A stretch of 44,522 nt of DNA from an uncultured Coriobacteriaceae bacterium (GCA_902779135.1 CACZAR010000006.1:1-44522); one strand, 5' to 3'; positions 29,966 to 38,056 are shown, counted from the first letter of the stretch. Notes: generated by a model from the sequence alone, not told the origin. Numbers and translations: made by a program.

Positions 29966-30002
29966 ATTTGGGGTCAGATTCCAAGTAATCAAAACCCCAA
30001 AT
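29966..30002. repeat. REP-like hairpin with GGGTCAGATTCC (family E)
   Basis: ATTTGGGGT and ACCCCAAAT arms around CAGATTCCAAGTAATCAAA. It lies 24 bp after the MFS stop and before the infC promoter. Confidence 0.6.
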
Positions 30003-30032
30003 AACTTACAAGGTGTGTTTTGCGTAGAAACC

Positions 30033-30060
30033 TTGCAGATGCGCGAACACGTGCTATCAT
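30033..30060 (+). promoter_or_regulatory. Promoter of infC-rpmI-rplT
   Basis: TTGCAG, a 16-bp spacer, then TATCAT. Transcription from ~30067 would give a leader of about 180 nt. Confidence 0.55.
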
Positions 30061-30248
30061 AGGCAAGCTGAAATTCAAGCGGGGGCTTTGCCCTCCACCT
30101 GGTTCGGCGCCCGAAGGGCAGCTGATGGGTCTCGCGAATATGGTTTGCAAGGGCATACGCCCGCGCAGTTCGCAGCCCGTCGTGTCGACGGGTTTTTTTA
30201 TTGGACGCGCTCAAGCGCAGGGAAGCACGTAGAAAGTAGGTGAGCACA
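30061..30248 (+). promoter_or_regulatory. infC operon leader with attenuator
   Basis: A ~180-nt untranslated leader with several GC-rich stems ending in an intrinsic terminator just before infC. This architecture, terminator upstream of infC-rpmI-rplT, is known as autogenous control by L20 or translation initiation level in other bacteria; which signal acts here is not visible. Confidence 0.6.
30176..30199 (+). terminator. Leader terminator upstream of infC
   Basis: CCCGTCG-TGT-CGACGGG followed by seven T residues, 41 nt before the infC GTG. Its position inside the leader makes it an attenuator. Confidence 0.85.
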
Positions 30249-30824
30249 ATAGCTGCTCAGGAGCCCAGGCTCAACGAACAGATCACCGTGCGCGAATGCC
30301 GGCTGATCGGTTACGACGGCAACCAGATGGGTATCTACCCGACGGTCCAAGCCCGCCGTATCGCCGAGGACGAGGGTCTCGACCTGGTCGAGATCGCACC
30401 GAACGCTGATCCTCCCGTCTGCCGCATCATGGATTACGGTAAGTACAAGTACGATCAGGCAATCAAAGCCAAGCAGGCGCGCAAGAACCAAAGCAAGATC
30501 GAGACCAAGGAAATGAAGTTCCGCCCGAAGATCGATGTGGGCGACTACACGACCAAGAAGAAGCATGTTCTGCGCTTCCTCGAACAGGGTAACAAGGTCA
30601 AGATCACCATCATGTTCAGGGGCCGCGAAATGTCGCACCCCGACCAGGGTTTGTCTATTCTCGAGCGTCTCGCCGACGACCTGAAGGACGTCGCGGTCAT
30701 CGAGAGCGCGCCGAAGATGGAAGGGCGCAACATGCATATGCTCATCGCCCCTCTGCCTGCAAACGCCAAGAAGAAGAAGGAAAAGGCTGCCAGCGAGGCT
30801 GCCGAACAAGGAAAGGACGAATAA
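30240..30824 (+). CDS. infC: Translation initiation factor IF-3
   Basis: About 191-194 aa. IF-3 binds the 30S subunit and controls start-codon fidelity. The N-domain has LNEQITVRECRLIG and LVEIAPNADPPVCRIMDYGKY; the C-domain has IMFRGREMSHPDQG and APKMEGRNMHMLIAP, followed by a Lys/Ala-rich tail. The given start is GTG 30240. However AGGTGAG is best spaced for an AUA codon at 30249, giving I-AAQEPRLNEQ; rare AUA/AUU/AUC starts are the known basis of infC autoregulation. The first stop-free codons allow either. It is followed directly by rpmI. Confidence 0.96.
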   Translation: MSTIAAQEPRLNEQITVRECRLIGYDGNQMGIYPTVQARRIAEDEGLDLVEIAPNADPPVCRIMDYGKYKYDQAIKAKQARKNQSKIETKEMKFRPKIDVGDYTTKKKHVLRFLEQGNKVKITIMFRGREMSHPDQGLSILERLADDLKDVAVIESAPKMEGRNMHMLIAPLPANAKKKKEKAASEAAEQGKDE

Positions 30825-31022
30825 ATGCCGAAGATGAAGACGCATCGCGGTTCCGCCAAGCGTTTCCGCGTGACCGGCTCTGGCAAGATCATGCGTGCCA
30901 AGGGCTACAAGAGCCACATCCTCACCAAGAAGAGCCCCAAGCGTAAGCGCAACTTCCGCAAGGAGACCGTGGTTTCCGAGGCCGACAAGAGGGTCATCGC
31001 CCGCAACCTGGGCCTTCGTTAA
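30825..31022 (+). CDS. rpmI: 50S ribosomal protein L35
   Basis: A 65-aa basic ribosomal protein beginning [20 protein letters not shown] with the usual [20 protein letters not shown] core. It begins immediately after the infC stop codon, with GAAAGGA inside the end of infC as its ribosome binding site, so the two are coupled. Normal family length. Confidence 0.98.
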   Translation: MPKMKTHRGSAKRFRVTGSGKIMRAKGYKSHILTKKSPKRKRNFRKETVVSEADKRVIARNLGLR

Positions 31023-31076
31023 TGTAAGTTTCCGAAGTTGCCGCAGGGTTGCTTCGCAAGATAAAGGAGAATCGTC

Positions 31077-31433
31077 ATGGCTCGTGTTAAGCGTTCCGTC
31101 AACGCCCGCAAGAAGCGCCGCACCATCCTCGGCCGCGCGAAGGGCTACTATGGTGCCAAGTCCCGCACCTACACCAAGGCCAAGGAGCAGGTCTATCATT
31201 CGCTCCAGTACCAGTACCGCGATCGCCGCAACAAGAAGCGCGAGATCCGCAAGCTCTGGATCGCCCGCATCAACGCTGGCGCTCGTCAAAACGGCATGTC
31301 CTACTCCGTGTTCATGAACGGCCTCAAAAAGGCTGGCGTCGAGCTCGACCGCAAGGTGCTCTCCGACATGGCCATCAACGACCCGCAGGCGTTTGCCCAG
31401 CTGGTTGAGGTTGCCCGTCAGGCAGTTGCCTAA
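31077..31433 (+). CDS. rplT: 50S ribosomal protein L20
   Basis: A 118-aa 23S rRNA-binding protein needed for 50S assembly, and in several bacteria the repressor of this operon. It has [18 protein letters not shown] at the start, then [17 protein letters not shown] and the C-terminal globular domain with [25 protein letters not shown] precedes ATG. The 54-bp gap after rpmI has no terminator. Confidence 0.98.
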   Translation: MARVKRSVNARKKRRTILGRAKGYYGAKSRTYTKAKEQVYHSLQYQYRDRRNKKREIRKLWIARINAGARQNGMSYSVFMNGLKKAGVELDRKVLSDMAINDPQAFAQLVEVARQAVA

Positions 31434-31466
31434 CAAGTCGTTTTTGACAGATTGAGCGACTTAACG

Positions 31467-31490
31467 GAAAAGCCCCTGCGGGGGCTTTTC
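31467..31490 (+). terminator. Terminator of infC operon
   Basis: GAAAAGCCCC-TGCG-GGGGCTTTTC, a 10-bp perfect stem ending in TTTTC, 33 nt after rplT. Confidence 0.85.
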
Positions 31491-31530
31491 TATTGCACTA
31501 GAATAGGCTCTCAGAGTTCTTGGAGGGTAC

Positions 31531-32499
31531 ATGTCTCAAACCGCAACACCGTTCTATACCGCCGACATCGGCAGCGTTGCCGTGCTCGTCCCGTGCTACA
31601 ACGAGGCCGTCACCATCGCGAAGGTGATCGACGACTTCCGTCGTTGCTTGCCCGATGCGATCGTTTACGTCTACGACAACAACTCGACTGATGGCACGGC
31701 AGACATTGCCCGTGAGCACGGAGCTGTTGTGCGCCACGAATCGCGTCAGGGCAAGGGTCGCGTCGTGCGTTCGATGGTGCGTGACATCGACGCCGATTAC
31801 TACATCATGGTCGATGGCGACGACACCTATCCGGCCGAGGCGGCTGTTGAGTTGCTACGCCCGCTCATCGACGATGAGGCAGACATGGTCGTGGGCGACC
31901 GGCTCTCCAACGGCTCGTATGGCGACGAGAACGACCGCGCTTTCCACGGGTTCGGCAACAACCTCGTGCGATGGCTCATCAAGCGCATCTACGGCTTCAA
32001 GTTCTCCGATGTCATGACGGGTTATCGTGCTTTCAACCGTGTGTTTGCCAAGACGATGCCCGTCGTGTCGCAAGGGTTCGAGATTGAAACCGAACTGTCC
32101 ATTCATGCCGTCGACAAGGCGTGGCGCATTGCCGAAGTGCCCATCGATTACCGCGATCGGCCGGAAGGTTCCGAGTCTAAGCTCTCGACGTTCTCGGACG
32201 GCTTCAAGGTTCTCAAGATGATTATGTCGCTGTTCAAAGACTACAAGCCTATGGCGCTGTTCGGTTGGGTGACGGTTCTTCTGATTGCGCTGGGCTTCAT
32301 CGTCGGTGTGCCCGTGGTTGTTGAGTTTGCCCGCACGGGCTTGGTTGATCGTCTCCCTTCGGCGCTCCTTGCCGTAGGCCTCGTGATTTCTGGTTTGCTT
32401 TCGTTGGTAAGCGGTTTGATACTCGATACCGTCGTCAAGGGATCGCGCAAACAATACGAGCTCATGGTGATTGACGCCTACCGACTCTATGGAAAATAG
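31531..32499 (+). CDS. Family 2 glycosyltransferase, DPM1/GtrB-like
   Basis: A 322-aa membrane-bound glycosyltransferase. GT-A core: VLVPCYNEAVTIAKVIDDF, VYDNNSTDGT, then the DxD-type motif MVDGDDTYP (residues ~90-98) and MTGYRAFNR. Two C-terminal membrane helices (ALFGWVTVLLIALGFIVGVP and ALLAVGLVISGLLSLVSGLI) resemble GtrB-type polyprenyl-phosphate glycosyltransferases. It likely charges a lipid carrier with a sugar for cell-envelope glycans. GGAGG lies 6 nt before ATG. A TAGAAT -10 lies at ~31500, right after the rplT terminator. Confidence 0.88.
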   Translation: MSQTATPFYTADIGSVAVLVPCYNEAVTIAKVIDDFRRCLPDAIVYVYDNNSTDGTADIAREHGAVVRHESRQGKGRVVRSMVRDIDADYYIMVDGDDTYPAEAAVELLRPLIDDEADMVVGDRLSNGSYGDENDRAFHGFGNNLVRWLIKRIYGFKFSDVMTGYRAFNRVFAKTMPVVSQGFEIETELSIHAVDKAWRIAEVPIDYRDRPEGSESKLSTFSDGFKVLKMIMSLFKDYKPMALFGWVTVLLIALGFIVGVPVVVEFARTGLVDRLPSALLAVGLVISGLLSLVSGLILDTVVKGSRKQYELMVIDAYRLYGK

Positions 32500-32510
32500 A
32501 AGTCGGAGCG

Positions 32511-32583
32511 TTTAAGGGGGAACGCCGCGATTCTTGATGTTGGACCAGAACTCGAGACCACGCGGGTCGGTTCCCCCTTTAAA
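32511..32583. repeat. 73-bp inverted-repeat-bounded element
   Basis: Outer arms TTTAAGGGGGAAC and GTTCCCCCTTTAAA (one extra T) enclose 46 bp, 11 bp after the glycosyltransferase stop. The fold could terminate that transcript. The minus strand reads an open frame with DPRGLEFWSNIKNRGVPP then stop, loosely like a stretch of mutator-type transposases, so it may be a relic. Confidence 0.45.
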
Positions 32584-32850
32584 GAGAGTATCACTAATTG
32601 GGTTTTGACGTGGGAAATCGAACGCGTTGACTCATCTTTGCGACAAGGATGGCAATAAATGGCGTTTGTGTAACCACAAGATTACACTGAGACATTTTTG
32701 GTGCATATATGTAACCAAACGTCTTCATGCCTGCTCCACATAAATGGATTTAAGGGGTTTTTGCGAGGTTGTGTGAATCCATTAGTTGTTAATGAATAAG
32801 CGTCTTGCATTCGTCTAATGTGTTTGTAATAATAATCAGGCTATTTGCAC
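32584..32850. other. AT-rich intergenic region before tRNA-Glu
   Basis: 267 bp without a supported gene. It contains TGTAA...TTACA around 32670 and AATGGATT...AATCCATT arms about 25 bp apart near 32745-32785. No ribosome binding site or open frame was found. Confidence 0.5.
32805..32832 (+). promoter_or_regulatory. tRNA-Glu promoter
   Basis: TTGCAT, 16 bp, then TAATAA (an alternative AATAAT is one base further). Transcription would start ~12 nt before the tRNA 5' end. Confidence 0.55.
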
Positions 32851-32925
32851 GTCCCCATAGTCTAGAGGTCAGGACGCGGCCCTTTCAAGGCTGAGACACG
32901 GGTTCGATTCCCGTTGGGGGCACCA
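32851..32925 (+). tRNA. tRNA-Glu (anticodon TTC)
   Basis: 75 nt including encoded CCA. Acceptor stem GTCCCCA/TGGGGGC (one wobble), D-arm GTC...GAC, anticodon stem CGGCC/GGCTG with loop CTTTCAA, and T-arm CGGG-TTCGATT-CCCG. All standard. Confidence 0.97.
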
Positions 32926-32933
32926 TCTATTCA

Positions 32934-32957
32934 CGCCGTCCCCAGGACGGCGTTTTT
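32934..32957 (+). terminator. Terminator after tRNA-Glu
   Basis: CGCCGTCC-CCA-GGACGGCG followed by TTTTT, 8 nt after the tRNA. Confidence 0.85.
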
Positions 32958-32975
32958 ATTGAGAAAGAACTACGA

Positions 32976-34598
32976 ATGACGAAATTTGAAGATCTCGGCT
33001 TGTCGGGGAAAGCCCTCTCTGCGGTGAAACGCATGGGCTACGACCAGCCGACGCCGGTGCAGGAACAAGCTATTCCGCTTGTGCTGAAAGGTCGCGATAT
33101 CGTCGCAGCAGCGCAAACGGGCACTGGCAAGACGGCGGCGTTCACGCTTCCGGCGATGGACAAGCTCGAGCACGCAAAAAACGGGCAAGGCCCGCTCATG
33201 CTCGTCGTGACTCCCACCCGCGAACTTGCGCAGCAGATTGGTGACGTAGCCTCCCAGGTGGCAGTGTCGACCCATCATCGCATCACGACCGTCGTCGGCG
33301 GCCTTTCGTACAATCCGCAGATCGAGCGCCTGAAGCGCGGATGTGACGTGCTCATCGCCACGCCTGGCAGGTTGATTGACCTTATGGACCAGAAGGCGGT
33401 CAAACTCTCCAACGTCAAAGTGCTCGTGCTCGACGAAGCCGACCGCATGCTCGATATGGGCTTTCTTCCTTCCGTCAAGAAAATCGTGGCAGCAACTCCC
33501 AAGCCCCGTCAGACGTTGCTGTTCTCGGCGACGATAGACGCTTCGATCACCAAGGTCGTCGGCTCGATGTTGCGCGATCCCGCTACGGTGGAAATTGCAC
33601 GCAGGGGCGATGTGGCTGAGACGGTTGATCAATACGTGATTCGCTGCACGCAATCGGTCAAGCCTGCGCTCATCAAGGCGGTTTTGGCGGAGAAGGGCTC
33701 GTTCAGGGTCATCGTGTTCGCGAGGACGCGCAGCCGTGCCGATTCCACGTGCCGTCGCCTTCGAAAAGCGGGCTATGTCGCCGAAGCCATCCATTCCGAT
33801 CGCAGCCAAGCGCAGCGCCGTCGTGCACTGGACAAGTTCTCGTCGGGCGAAGTCGGAATCATCACGGCAACTGATGTTCTCGCTCGCGGTATCGATGTCG
33901 ATCAGGTCGATTACGTCATCAACTACGATGTGCCCGAGCAGGCAGAAGATTACATTCACCGCATCGGGCGTACGGGACGTGCAGGTGAGAAGGGATTTGC
34001 CATTACGTTCGTGACGCCGGAGACCGAGGGCGCGATGCGCGACATCGAGAAGCTCGTCAAGCAGAAGATTCCCGAGATGCGGCTCGAATCGTTCGACATG
34101 GAGGCGGCTGAAGCCGAGGCCGCCGAGAAGGCCATCACGGCGCAGTCGAAGCGCGACCCTGAGGTTAATCGCGTAAAGCGGGACCTTGCCAACCGTGCGC
34201 AGAAGAAGGCCGAAGAAGCACGTGTCCTTCAAGCTGTTCGGGAAGAGGGCAGCCGCCGCAAGAAGAAGCGTGCCAAATTAGTAGCTGATTCGAGCGAACG
34301 CCAAACGACCAAGCCGAAGAAGCGCGAGCAGTCCAGGAAGCAGGCTACGAGCGGTAAAGCAGCCCAGCCGACCCAGCCGAAGAAGCGCGTTTCGGGTGAC
34401 AAAGTTGCTCAACAGAAGAAGCAAGCCTCGAGTGGCAAAGCAGCCCAACAGAAGAAGCAAGCTCCGAGCGGCAAATCAGCTCAGCAGAAGAAGCGCTCCC
34501 AGACGAAGGCGTCTGCCCAGCCGAAGCGCGATTTCCGTCCAGGGCGCGCCCATCGTGCCGAGGTGCAGATTTCTCGTTCCCGCAAGCGTCGTTCGTAG
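32976..34598 (+). CDS. DEAD-box ATP-dependent RNA helicase
   Basis: A 540-aa RNA helicase, RhlE/CshA-like. Motifs: Q motif (FEDLGLSGKAL...PTPVQEQAIP), I AQTGTGKT (46-53), Ia PTRELAQQ (80-87), II DEAD (153-156), III SAT (184-186) and VI HRIGRTGR (328-335). After residue ~400 the protein becomes a 140-residue basic tail with near-repeats such as QQKKQASSGKAA and QQKKQAPSGKSA, ending SRSRKRRS; such tails bind RNA non-specifically and help at low temperature or in ribosome assembly. Only 18 bp separate it from the tRNA terminator, so its promoter is unclear; readthrough from the tRNA is possible. Confidence 0.95.
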   Translation: MTKFEDLGLSGKALSAVKRMGYDQPTPVQEQAIPLVLKGRDIVAAAQTGTGKTAAFTLPAMDKLEHAKNGQGPLMLVVTPTRELAQQIGDVASQVAVSTHHRITTVVGGLSYNPQIERLKRGCDVLIATPGRLIDLMDQKAVKLSNVKVLVLDEADRMLDMGFLPSVKKIVAATPKPRQTLLFSATIDASITKVVGSMLRDPATVEIARRGDVAETVDQYVIRCTQSVKPALIKAVLAEKGSFRVIVFARTRSRADSTCRRLRKAGYVAEAIHSDRSQAQRRRALDKFSSGEVGIITATDVLARGIDVDQVDYVINYDVPEQAEDYIHRIGRTGRAGEKGFAITFVTPETEGAMRDIEKLVKQKIPEMRLESFDMEAAEAEAAEKAITAQSKRDPEVNRVKRDLANRAQKKAEEARVLQAVREEGSRRKKKRAKLVADSSERQTTKPKKREQSRKQATSGKAAQPTQPKKRVSGDKVAQQKKQASSGKAAQQKKQAPSGKSAQQKKRSQTKASAQPKRDFRPGRAHRAEVQISRSRKRRS

Positions 34599-34746
34599 CG
34601 GTTTTCCTCGGCATTTCCTGCCGCATGCGCGCCGTTGTTTGTGCACCGTTCACGTATCGAATTGAGCGTTTGCAAACATGTCTATGCGAGACAGTTGGGC
34701 TGTGATACCGTGAACGCAACCGCGTTTTTATAGGGGGTGTGAGACG

Positions 34747-35064
34747 TTGAGGGTCGCCGTTGCATGCGATGGATTGGTGGTCGCACCTTATTTCGTGCAG
34801 ACGACCAGCTACATGATCTACAACGTCGAACGCGGCATCATCGTCGGAAGCAACAACCTCCCCGCATTGGACAAGGCTGTCGGTCAGTTAGTTGAATTGA
34901 TTAAAGCCATCGGCATTGATGCTTTCATAGTGGGTCGCATCGATAACGACACGGCGGTTGCTTTGCGTACAGCTGGCGCCGATCTCATCACCAACGCCAA
35001 GGACGACCCGCTGCTTGCCGCGCAAGGGTATCTTTCGTCCATCTTCACGGCAGTCGCCGATTAG
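34747..35064 (+). CDS. NifX/NafY-type Fe-Mo cofactor-binding-like protein
   Basis: A 105-aa single-domain protein of the dinitrogenase Fe-Mo cofactor biosynthesis superfamily. The typical pattern is visible: MRVAVACDGLVVAPYFVQTTSYMIY at the start, then LIKAIGIDAFIVGRIDNDTAVALRTAGADLI. No nitrogenase or NifB gene is present, so it is one of the stand-alone members whose role is uncertain; Mo or Fe-S cluster binding is inference from the family. It uses a TTG start with GGGGGTG 7 nt upstream. The upstream region has GTTTGCAAAC and roughly inverted CCGTTCACG / CGTGAACG boxes. Confidence 0.75.
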   Translation: MRVAVACDGLVVAPYFVQTTSYMIYNVERGIIVGSNNLPALDKAVGQLVELIKAIGIDAFIVGRIDNDTAVALRTAGADLITNAKDDPLLAAQGYLSSIFTAVAD

Positions 35065-35190
35065 GTTCGGGCTACATTCTCCTGAGACATCTTCGTAACA
35101 GTGCTGTTCTCGTTTCGTGTGGTAATCGAAGGACCTCTTCCGACGGCGGTATACTATTGGACGGATTGCTAGAGTTTGAAGGGAACATCG

Positions 35191-36222
35191 ATGAGCGCAG
35201 TTGACACGCCACTCGTTTCGTTTGTGGTGCCGTGTTACAACTCGGCCGACTACATGTCGCGCTGCATCGAAGCGCTGCTGACTGCTTCGCAGCCATGTGA
35301 GATTCTCGTCATCAACGACGGGTCGTCCGACAACACCTCTGCCATAGCTCACGAATTTGCGGCTCGCGATTCGCGTGTCATTGCAATCGACCAGGAGAAT
35401 GCCAACTGGGGTGGTGTTGTGAACCACGGCATTGCTCTGGCAAAGGGAACGTATTTCAAGATTGTCGATTCAGACGACTTTCTCGATACTGAAGCACTTA
35501 AGCGCGTGCTCGACACGCTTGCCTCGCTCGTCGAGGCAGACAATGCACCCGACTTGCTTGTCACGAATTATGTCTACGACCGCGTGACCGACAAATCGCA
35601 GCACACGATTCAATACCGCAAACTGCTTCCTTCGGGTCGTGTGTTCAAGTGGTCTGAGATGGGGCATCCGGGCATCGACCAGTTCATCATGGTGCACGCT
35701 TCGTGGTATCGCACCCAGGTGTTGCGCGATTCGGGGGTCAAGCTGCCCACAGGCGTTTCGTACATGGATAGCTTGTTCGTGCTGCATCCTATGCCCTGGG
35801 TGGAAAAGCTCTACTACCTCGACGTTGACACGTATCATTACATCATCGGCCGCGAAGGCCAGTCGGTCGAGGTTGAAGTCGTGAAGAAATGCATCGACCA
35901 ACAGCTGATGGCAACGCGTCTCGCCATTCAAGATGCCAACTACACCCAGCTTTACGCAGAAGAGCCAAATCGCGCTCTGCTGATGATGGGCTATATTTCG
36001 TGCATGATGAGCGTGTCGACCATCTACCTGTTCAAGATCAACACGCCTGAGTCACTCCAGAAAAATCGTGAGCTCTGGGCTTTTATGAAGGAGACGGACT
36101 CGACGCTGTACAATAACGTGAAACGCACGTGGGCGGGTTTGGCTAACCGCCGCACGCGCATTGGACGAATCCTGGCGCAAGCTGGCTATGCTTTGGCGCA
36201 AAAGATATTCAAGTTCGCGTAG
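35191..36222 (+). CDS. Family 2 glycosyltransferase
   Basis: A 343-aa cytoplasmic glycosyltransferase. The GT-A fold shows VSFVVPCYNSADYMSRCIEAL, ILVINDGSSDNT and the DxD region IVDSDDFLD; there are no strong membrane helices, unlike the gene at 31531. GAAGGGA upstream selects ATG 35191 over the GTG-type start at 35176. A TATACT -10 lies ~35 bp upstream. The flippase-like gene follows at 23 bp, suggesting a two-gene envelope-polysaccharide unit. Donor and acceptor are unknown. Confidence 0.88.
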   Translation: MSAVDTPLVSFVVPCYNSADYMSRCIEALLTASQPCEILVINDGSSDNTSAIAHEFAARDSRVIAIDQENANWGGVVNHGIALAKGTYFKIVDSDDFLDTEALKRVLDTLASLVEADNAPDLLVTNYVYDRVTDKSQHTIQYRKLLPSGRVFKWSEMGHPGIDQFIMVHASWYRTQVLRDSGVKLPTGVSYMDSLFVLHPMPWVEKLYYLDVDTYHYIIGREGQSVEVEVVKKCIDQQLMATRLAIQDANYTQLYAEEPNRALLMMGYISCMMSVSTIYLFKINTPESLQKNRELWAFMKETDSTLYNNVKRTWAGLANRRTRIGRILAQAGYALAQKIFKFA

Positions 36223-36245
36223 CGAGCTTGCCTGAAAGAGGAAAC

Positions 36246-37652
36246 ATGGTAAATACGAGCCCAATCGGCTCTGAGGAGTTTGCAGTCGATGCTGCCGATC
36301 AGGTGGCGGAGGCCGTGCCAGCGGAAGACGAAGTCGTTCCGCAGGCTTCTCAGCCTGTTTCCACTCACGTGAGCTCCAATATCAACGATGAAATTGACAA
36401 CGAGCCGATTTACGCGGATGCAAGCCACTGGATGCATTCGGTGTCGGCTGATGGTGGCGATCGTGTCGAATCGGGTATTAAGATCAATCTCACCGACATC
36501 GACCTGACGGCCATCGAAGAGGACGAAGTCATCCCCGACAAGGGCAAGGCGCATTCGATGGGCCGCAAGCTCAACATCGTGCTGTGCGCCGTGGCATTCC
36601 TCGTGATGTTCATCTACCTGTTCGTCGCCGGCGAGGGCGAGCAGACCATCAACGCATTCACGTCGTTCAACTACGGGTTCCTCTTGATTGCGCTCGTCGG
36701 CATCGTCATCTATTGGTTGCTCGAAGCGCTGAGCATGCAGCTCATCTGCAACGATTTGTTCAGGGGCTTCTCGTTCTTCAAGACGTTTATCGTCACGATC
36801 ATCGGGCAATACTTCAACTGCATCACGCCGTTGTCGAGTGGCGGCCAGCCCATGCAAGCGTATTACTACACACGGTTCGGTCTACCGGTCGAGCACGCTA
36901 TGCCAATGTTGCTATGCCGTTTCATTGCCTACCAGTTCACGATGATTGTCTACGCCATCATCGTCCTGGCGCTCAGGTTCAACTACTTCATGCAGGATCT
37001 GAGGCCCATCATGTACTTGGTGGCGATTGGTTTCATTGGCGGGTTTGTGCTCATCGCCATGCTGCTGTCGCTTGCGTTTGCGAAAAACGGCATCATGCGC
37101 ATCGTCACGTGGGCAATCAACCTCCTTGGTCGCATCGGCATTCTGAAGGACGCAGAGCACACGCTGTTCGAGGCCACGAAATCGCTCGAGGAATCGTATG
37201 TTGGCATGCGCTACCTGCTCAAACGCCCGAGTTTGCTCATCAAGGTGTCGCTCGTCACGTTCGTTCAGCTGACCGTCTACTTCTCACTTTCGTGGGTCAT
37301 CTTCGCGGGCTTTGGCCTCGAGGCGAACGATTACTTCACGGTTGTTTCGTGCCAGGCGTTCGTATACCTGATCGCGTCGTTCGTTCCGCTGCCGGGCGCT
37401 ATTGGCGCATCGGAGGCCAGTTACATCACGTTTTTCAACTACGTGTACGGCGATCCTGCCATCGTCGCGCTTTCGACGTTCATCTGGCGCTTCTTCACGT
37501 TCTATCTGCCCATCGTGTTGGGCATGACTCTTACGCTCATGGTGAACAACGAGAAGTCTTATCTGTCGAAGCTGTTGCGCCGTGATGACGTTCGAATGGC
37601 GTTCGTCGACCACACCGTCGACCGCCAACCGAAGAAGAAAAAGAAGAGCTAA
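36246..37652 (+). CDS. Lysylphosphatidylglycerol-synthase-like membrane protein (UPF0104)
   Basis: A 468-aa membrane protein. The N-terminal ~105 residues are acidic and cytoplasmic (EEFAVDAADQVAEAV, NLTDIDLTAIEEDEVIP). Eight or so membrane helices follow, with family hallmarks NCITPLSSGGQPMQAYYY and SFVPLPGAIGASEASYITFF. These resemble the flippase half of MprF and the AglD/UPF0104 group, but no lysyltransferase domain is attached. It may move a lipid-linked product of the upstream glycosyltransferase. AGAGGAA precedes ATG 36246. The long acidic extension is unusual for the family. Confidence 0.85.
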   Translation: MVNTSPIGSEEFAVDAADQVAEAVPAEDEVVPQASQPVSTHVSSNINDEIDNEPIYADASHWMHSVSADGGDRVESGIKINLTDIDLTAIEEDEVIPDKGKAHSMGRKLNIVLCAVAFLVMFIYLFVAGEGEQTINAFTSFNYGFLLIALVGIVIYWLLEALSMQLICNDLFRGFSFFKTFIVTIIGQYFNCITPLSSGGQPMQAYYYTRFGLPVEHAMPMLLCRFIAYQFTMIVYAIIVLALRFNYFMQDLRPIMYLVAIGFIGGFVLIAMLLSLAFAKNGIMRIVTWAINLLGRIGILKDAEHTLFEATKSLEESYVGMRYLLKRPSLLIKVSLVTFVQLTVYFSLSWVIFAGFGLEANDYFTVVSCQAFVYLIASFVPLPGAIGASEASYITFFNYVYGDPAIVALSTFIWRFFTFYLPIVLGMTLTLMVNNEKSYLSKLLRRDDVRMAFVDHTVDRQPKKKKKS

Positions 37653-37741
37653 ATCGGTTCGAATCCCCGCATGTCCTCAAAAATGAACGACCCCGCTGTT
37701 GCGAGGTCGGTGGTTTTCCTGGCGTCCCCGGCGGGATTCAC

Positions 37742-37762
37742 GATTTCCGCTGCGCGGAAATC
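37742..37762. repeat. Hairpin GATTTCCGC...GCGGAAATC
   Basis: A perfect 9-bp stem with a 3-nt loop inside the spacer between the duplicated tRNA fragments; further stems (GCGCTTACGCGC) follow. Confidence 0.5.
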
Positions 37763-37796
37763 AACGTCTCGCGCTTACGCGCTCGACCGATTTCCT

Positions 37797-37821
37797 AAAA
37801 ACGCGCCACAGGCGCGTTTTT
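37797..37821. terminator. Bidirectional intrinsic terminator
   Basis: AAAAACGCGCC-ACA-GGCGCGTTTTT, an 11-bp perfect stem with T-runs on both strands. It can close the UPF0104 transcript and any leftward readthrough from tRNA-Arg. Confidence 0.85.
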
Positions 37822-37882
37822 GCCCTTCGGGCCGGAAATCCACCTCATCGGTTCGAATCCCCGCATGACATACAAACATGAA

Positions 37883-37908
37883 AAAGCCCCGCTGCTGCAG
37901 GGCCTTTG
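37883..37908 (-). terminator. Terminator of tRNA-Arg
   Basis: On the minus strand, AAAGGCCCTGC-AGCA-GCGGGGCTTTTT forms an imperfect stem with a T-run, 7 nt after the tRNA. Confidence 0.7.
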
Positions 37909-37914
37909 ATTTCC

Positions 37915-37991
37915 TGGCGTCCCCGGCGGGATTCGAACCCACGGCCTTCTGCTCCGGAGGCAGACGCGCTATCCAGCTGTGCCACGGGGAC
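37915..37991 (-). tRNA. tRNA-Arg (anticodon CCG)
   Basis: 77 nt including encoded CCA. Acceptor GTCCCCG/CGGGGAC with G discriminator, anticodon arm TCTGC-CTCCGGA-GCAGA and T-arm GTGGG-TTCGAAT-CCCGC. TATAAT on the minus strand at 38003-38008 is its -10 box. Confidence 0.97.
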
Positions 37992-38056
37992 GCGACCGAA
38001 TGATTATACGCTAGAATGAGCGGGCAATCTATTTGAAGCAAAGGATTCACACCTCC

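Larger units (their letters stand above)
37653..37934. repeat. Duplicated tRNA-Arg 3' end and flanking segment
   Basis: Two direct-repeat pairs. ATCGGTTCGAATCCCCGCAT(G) occurs at 37653-37673 and 37847-37867. A 24-bp block starting TTCCTGGCGTCCCCGG, which is the tRNA-Arg 3' end plus flank, occurs at 37716-37739 and 37911-37934. Between each pair is a different hairpin of terminator form. Confidence 0.8.
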
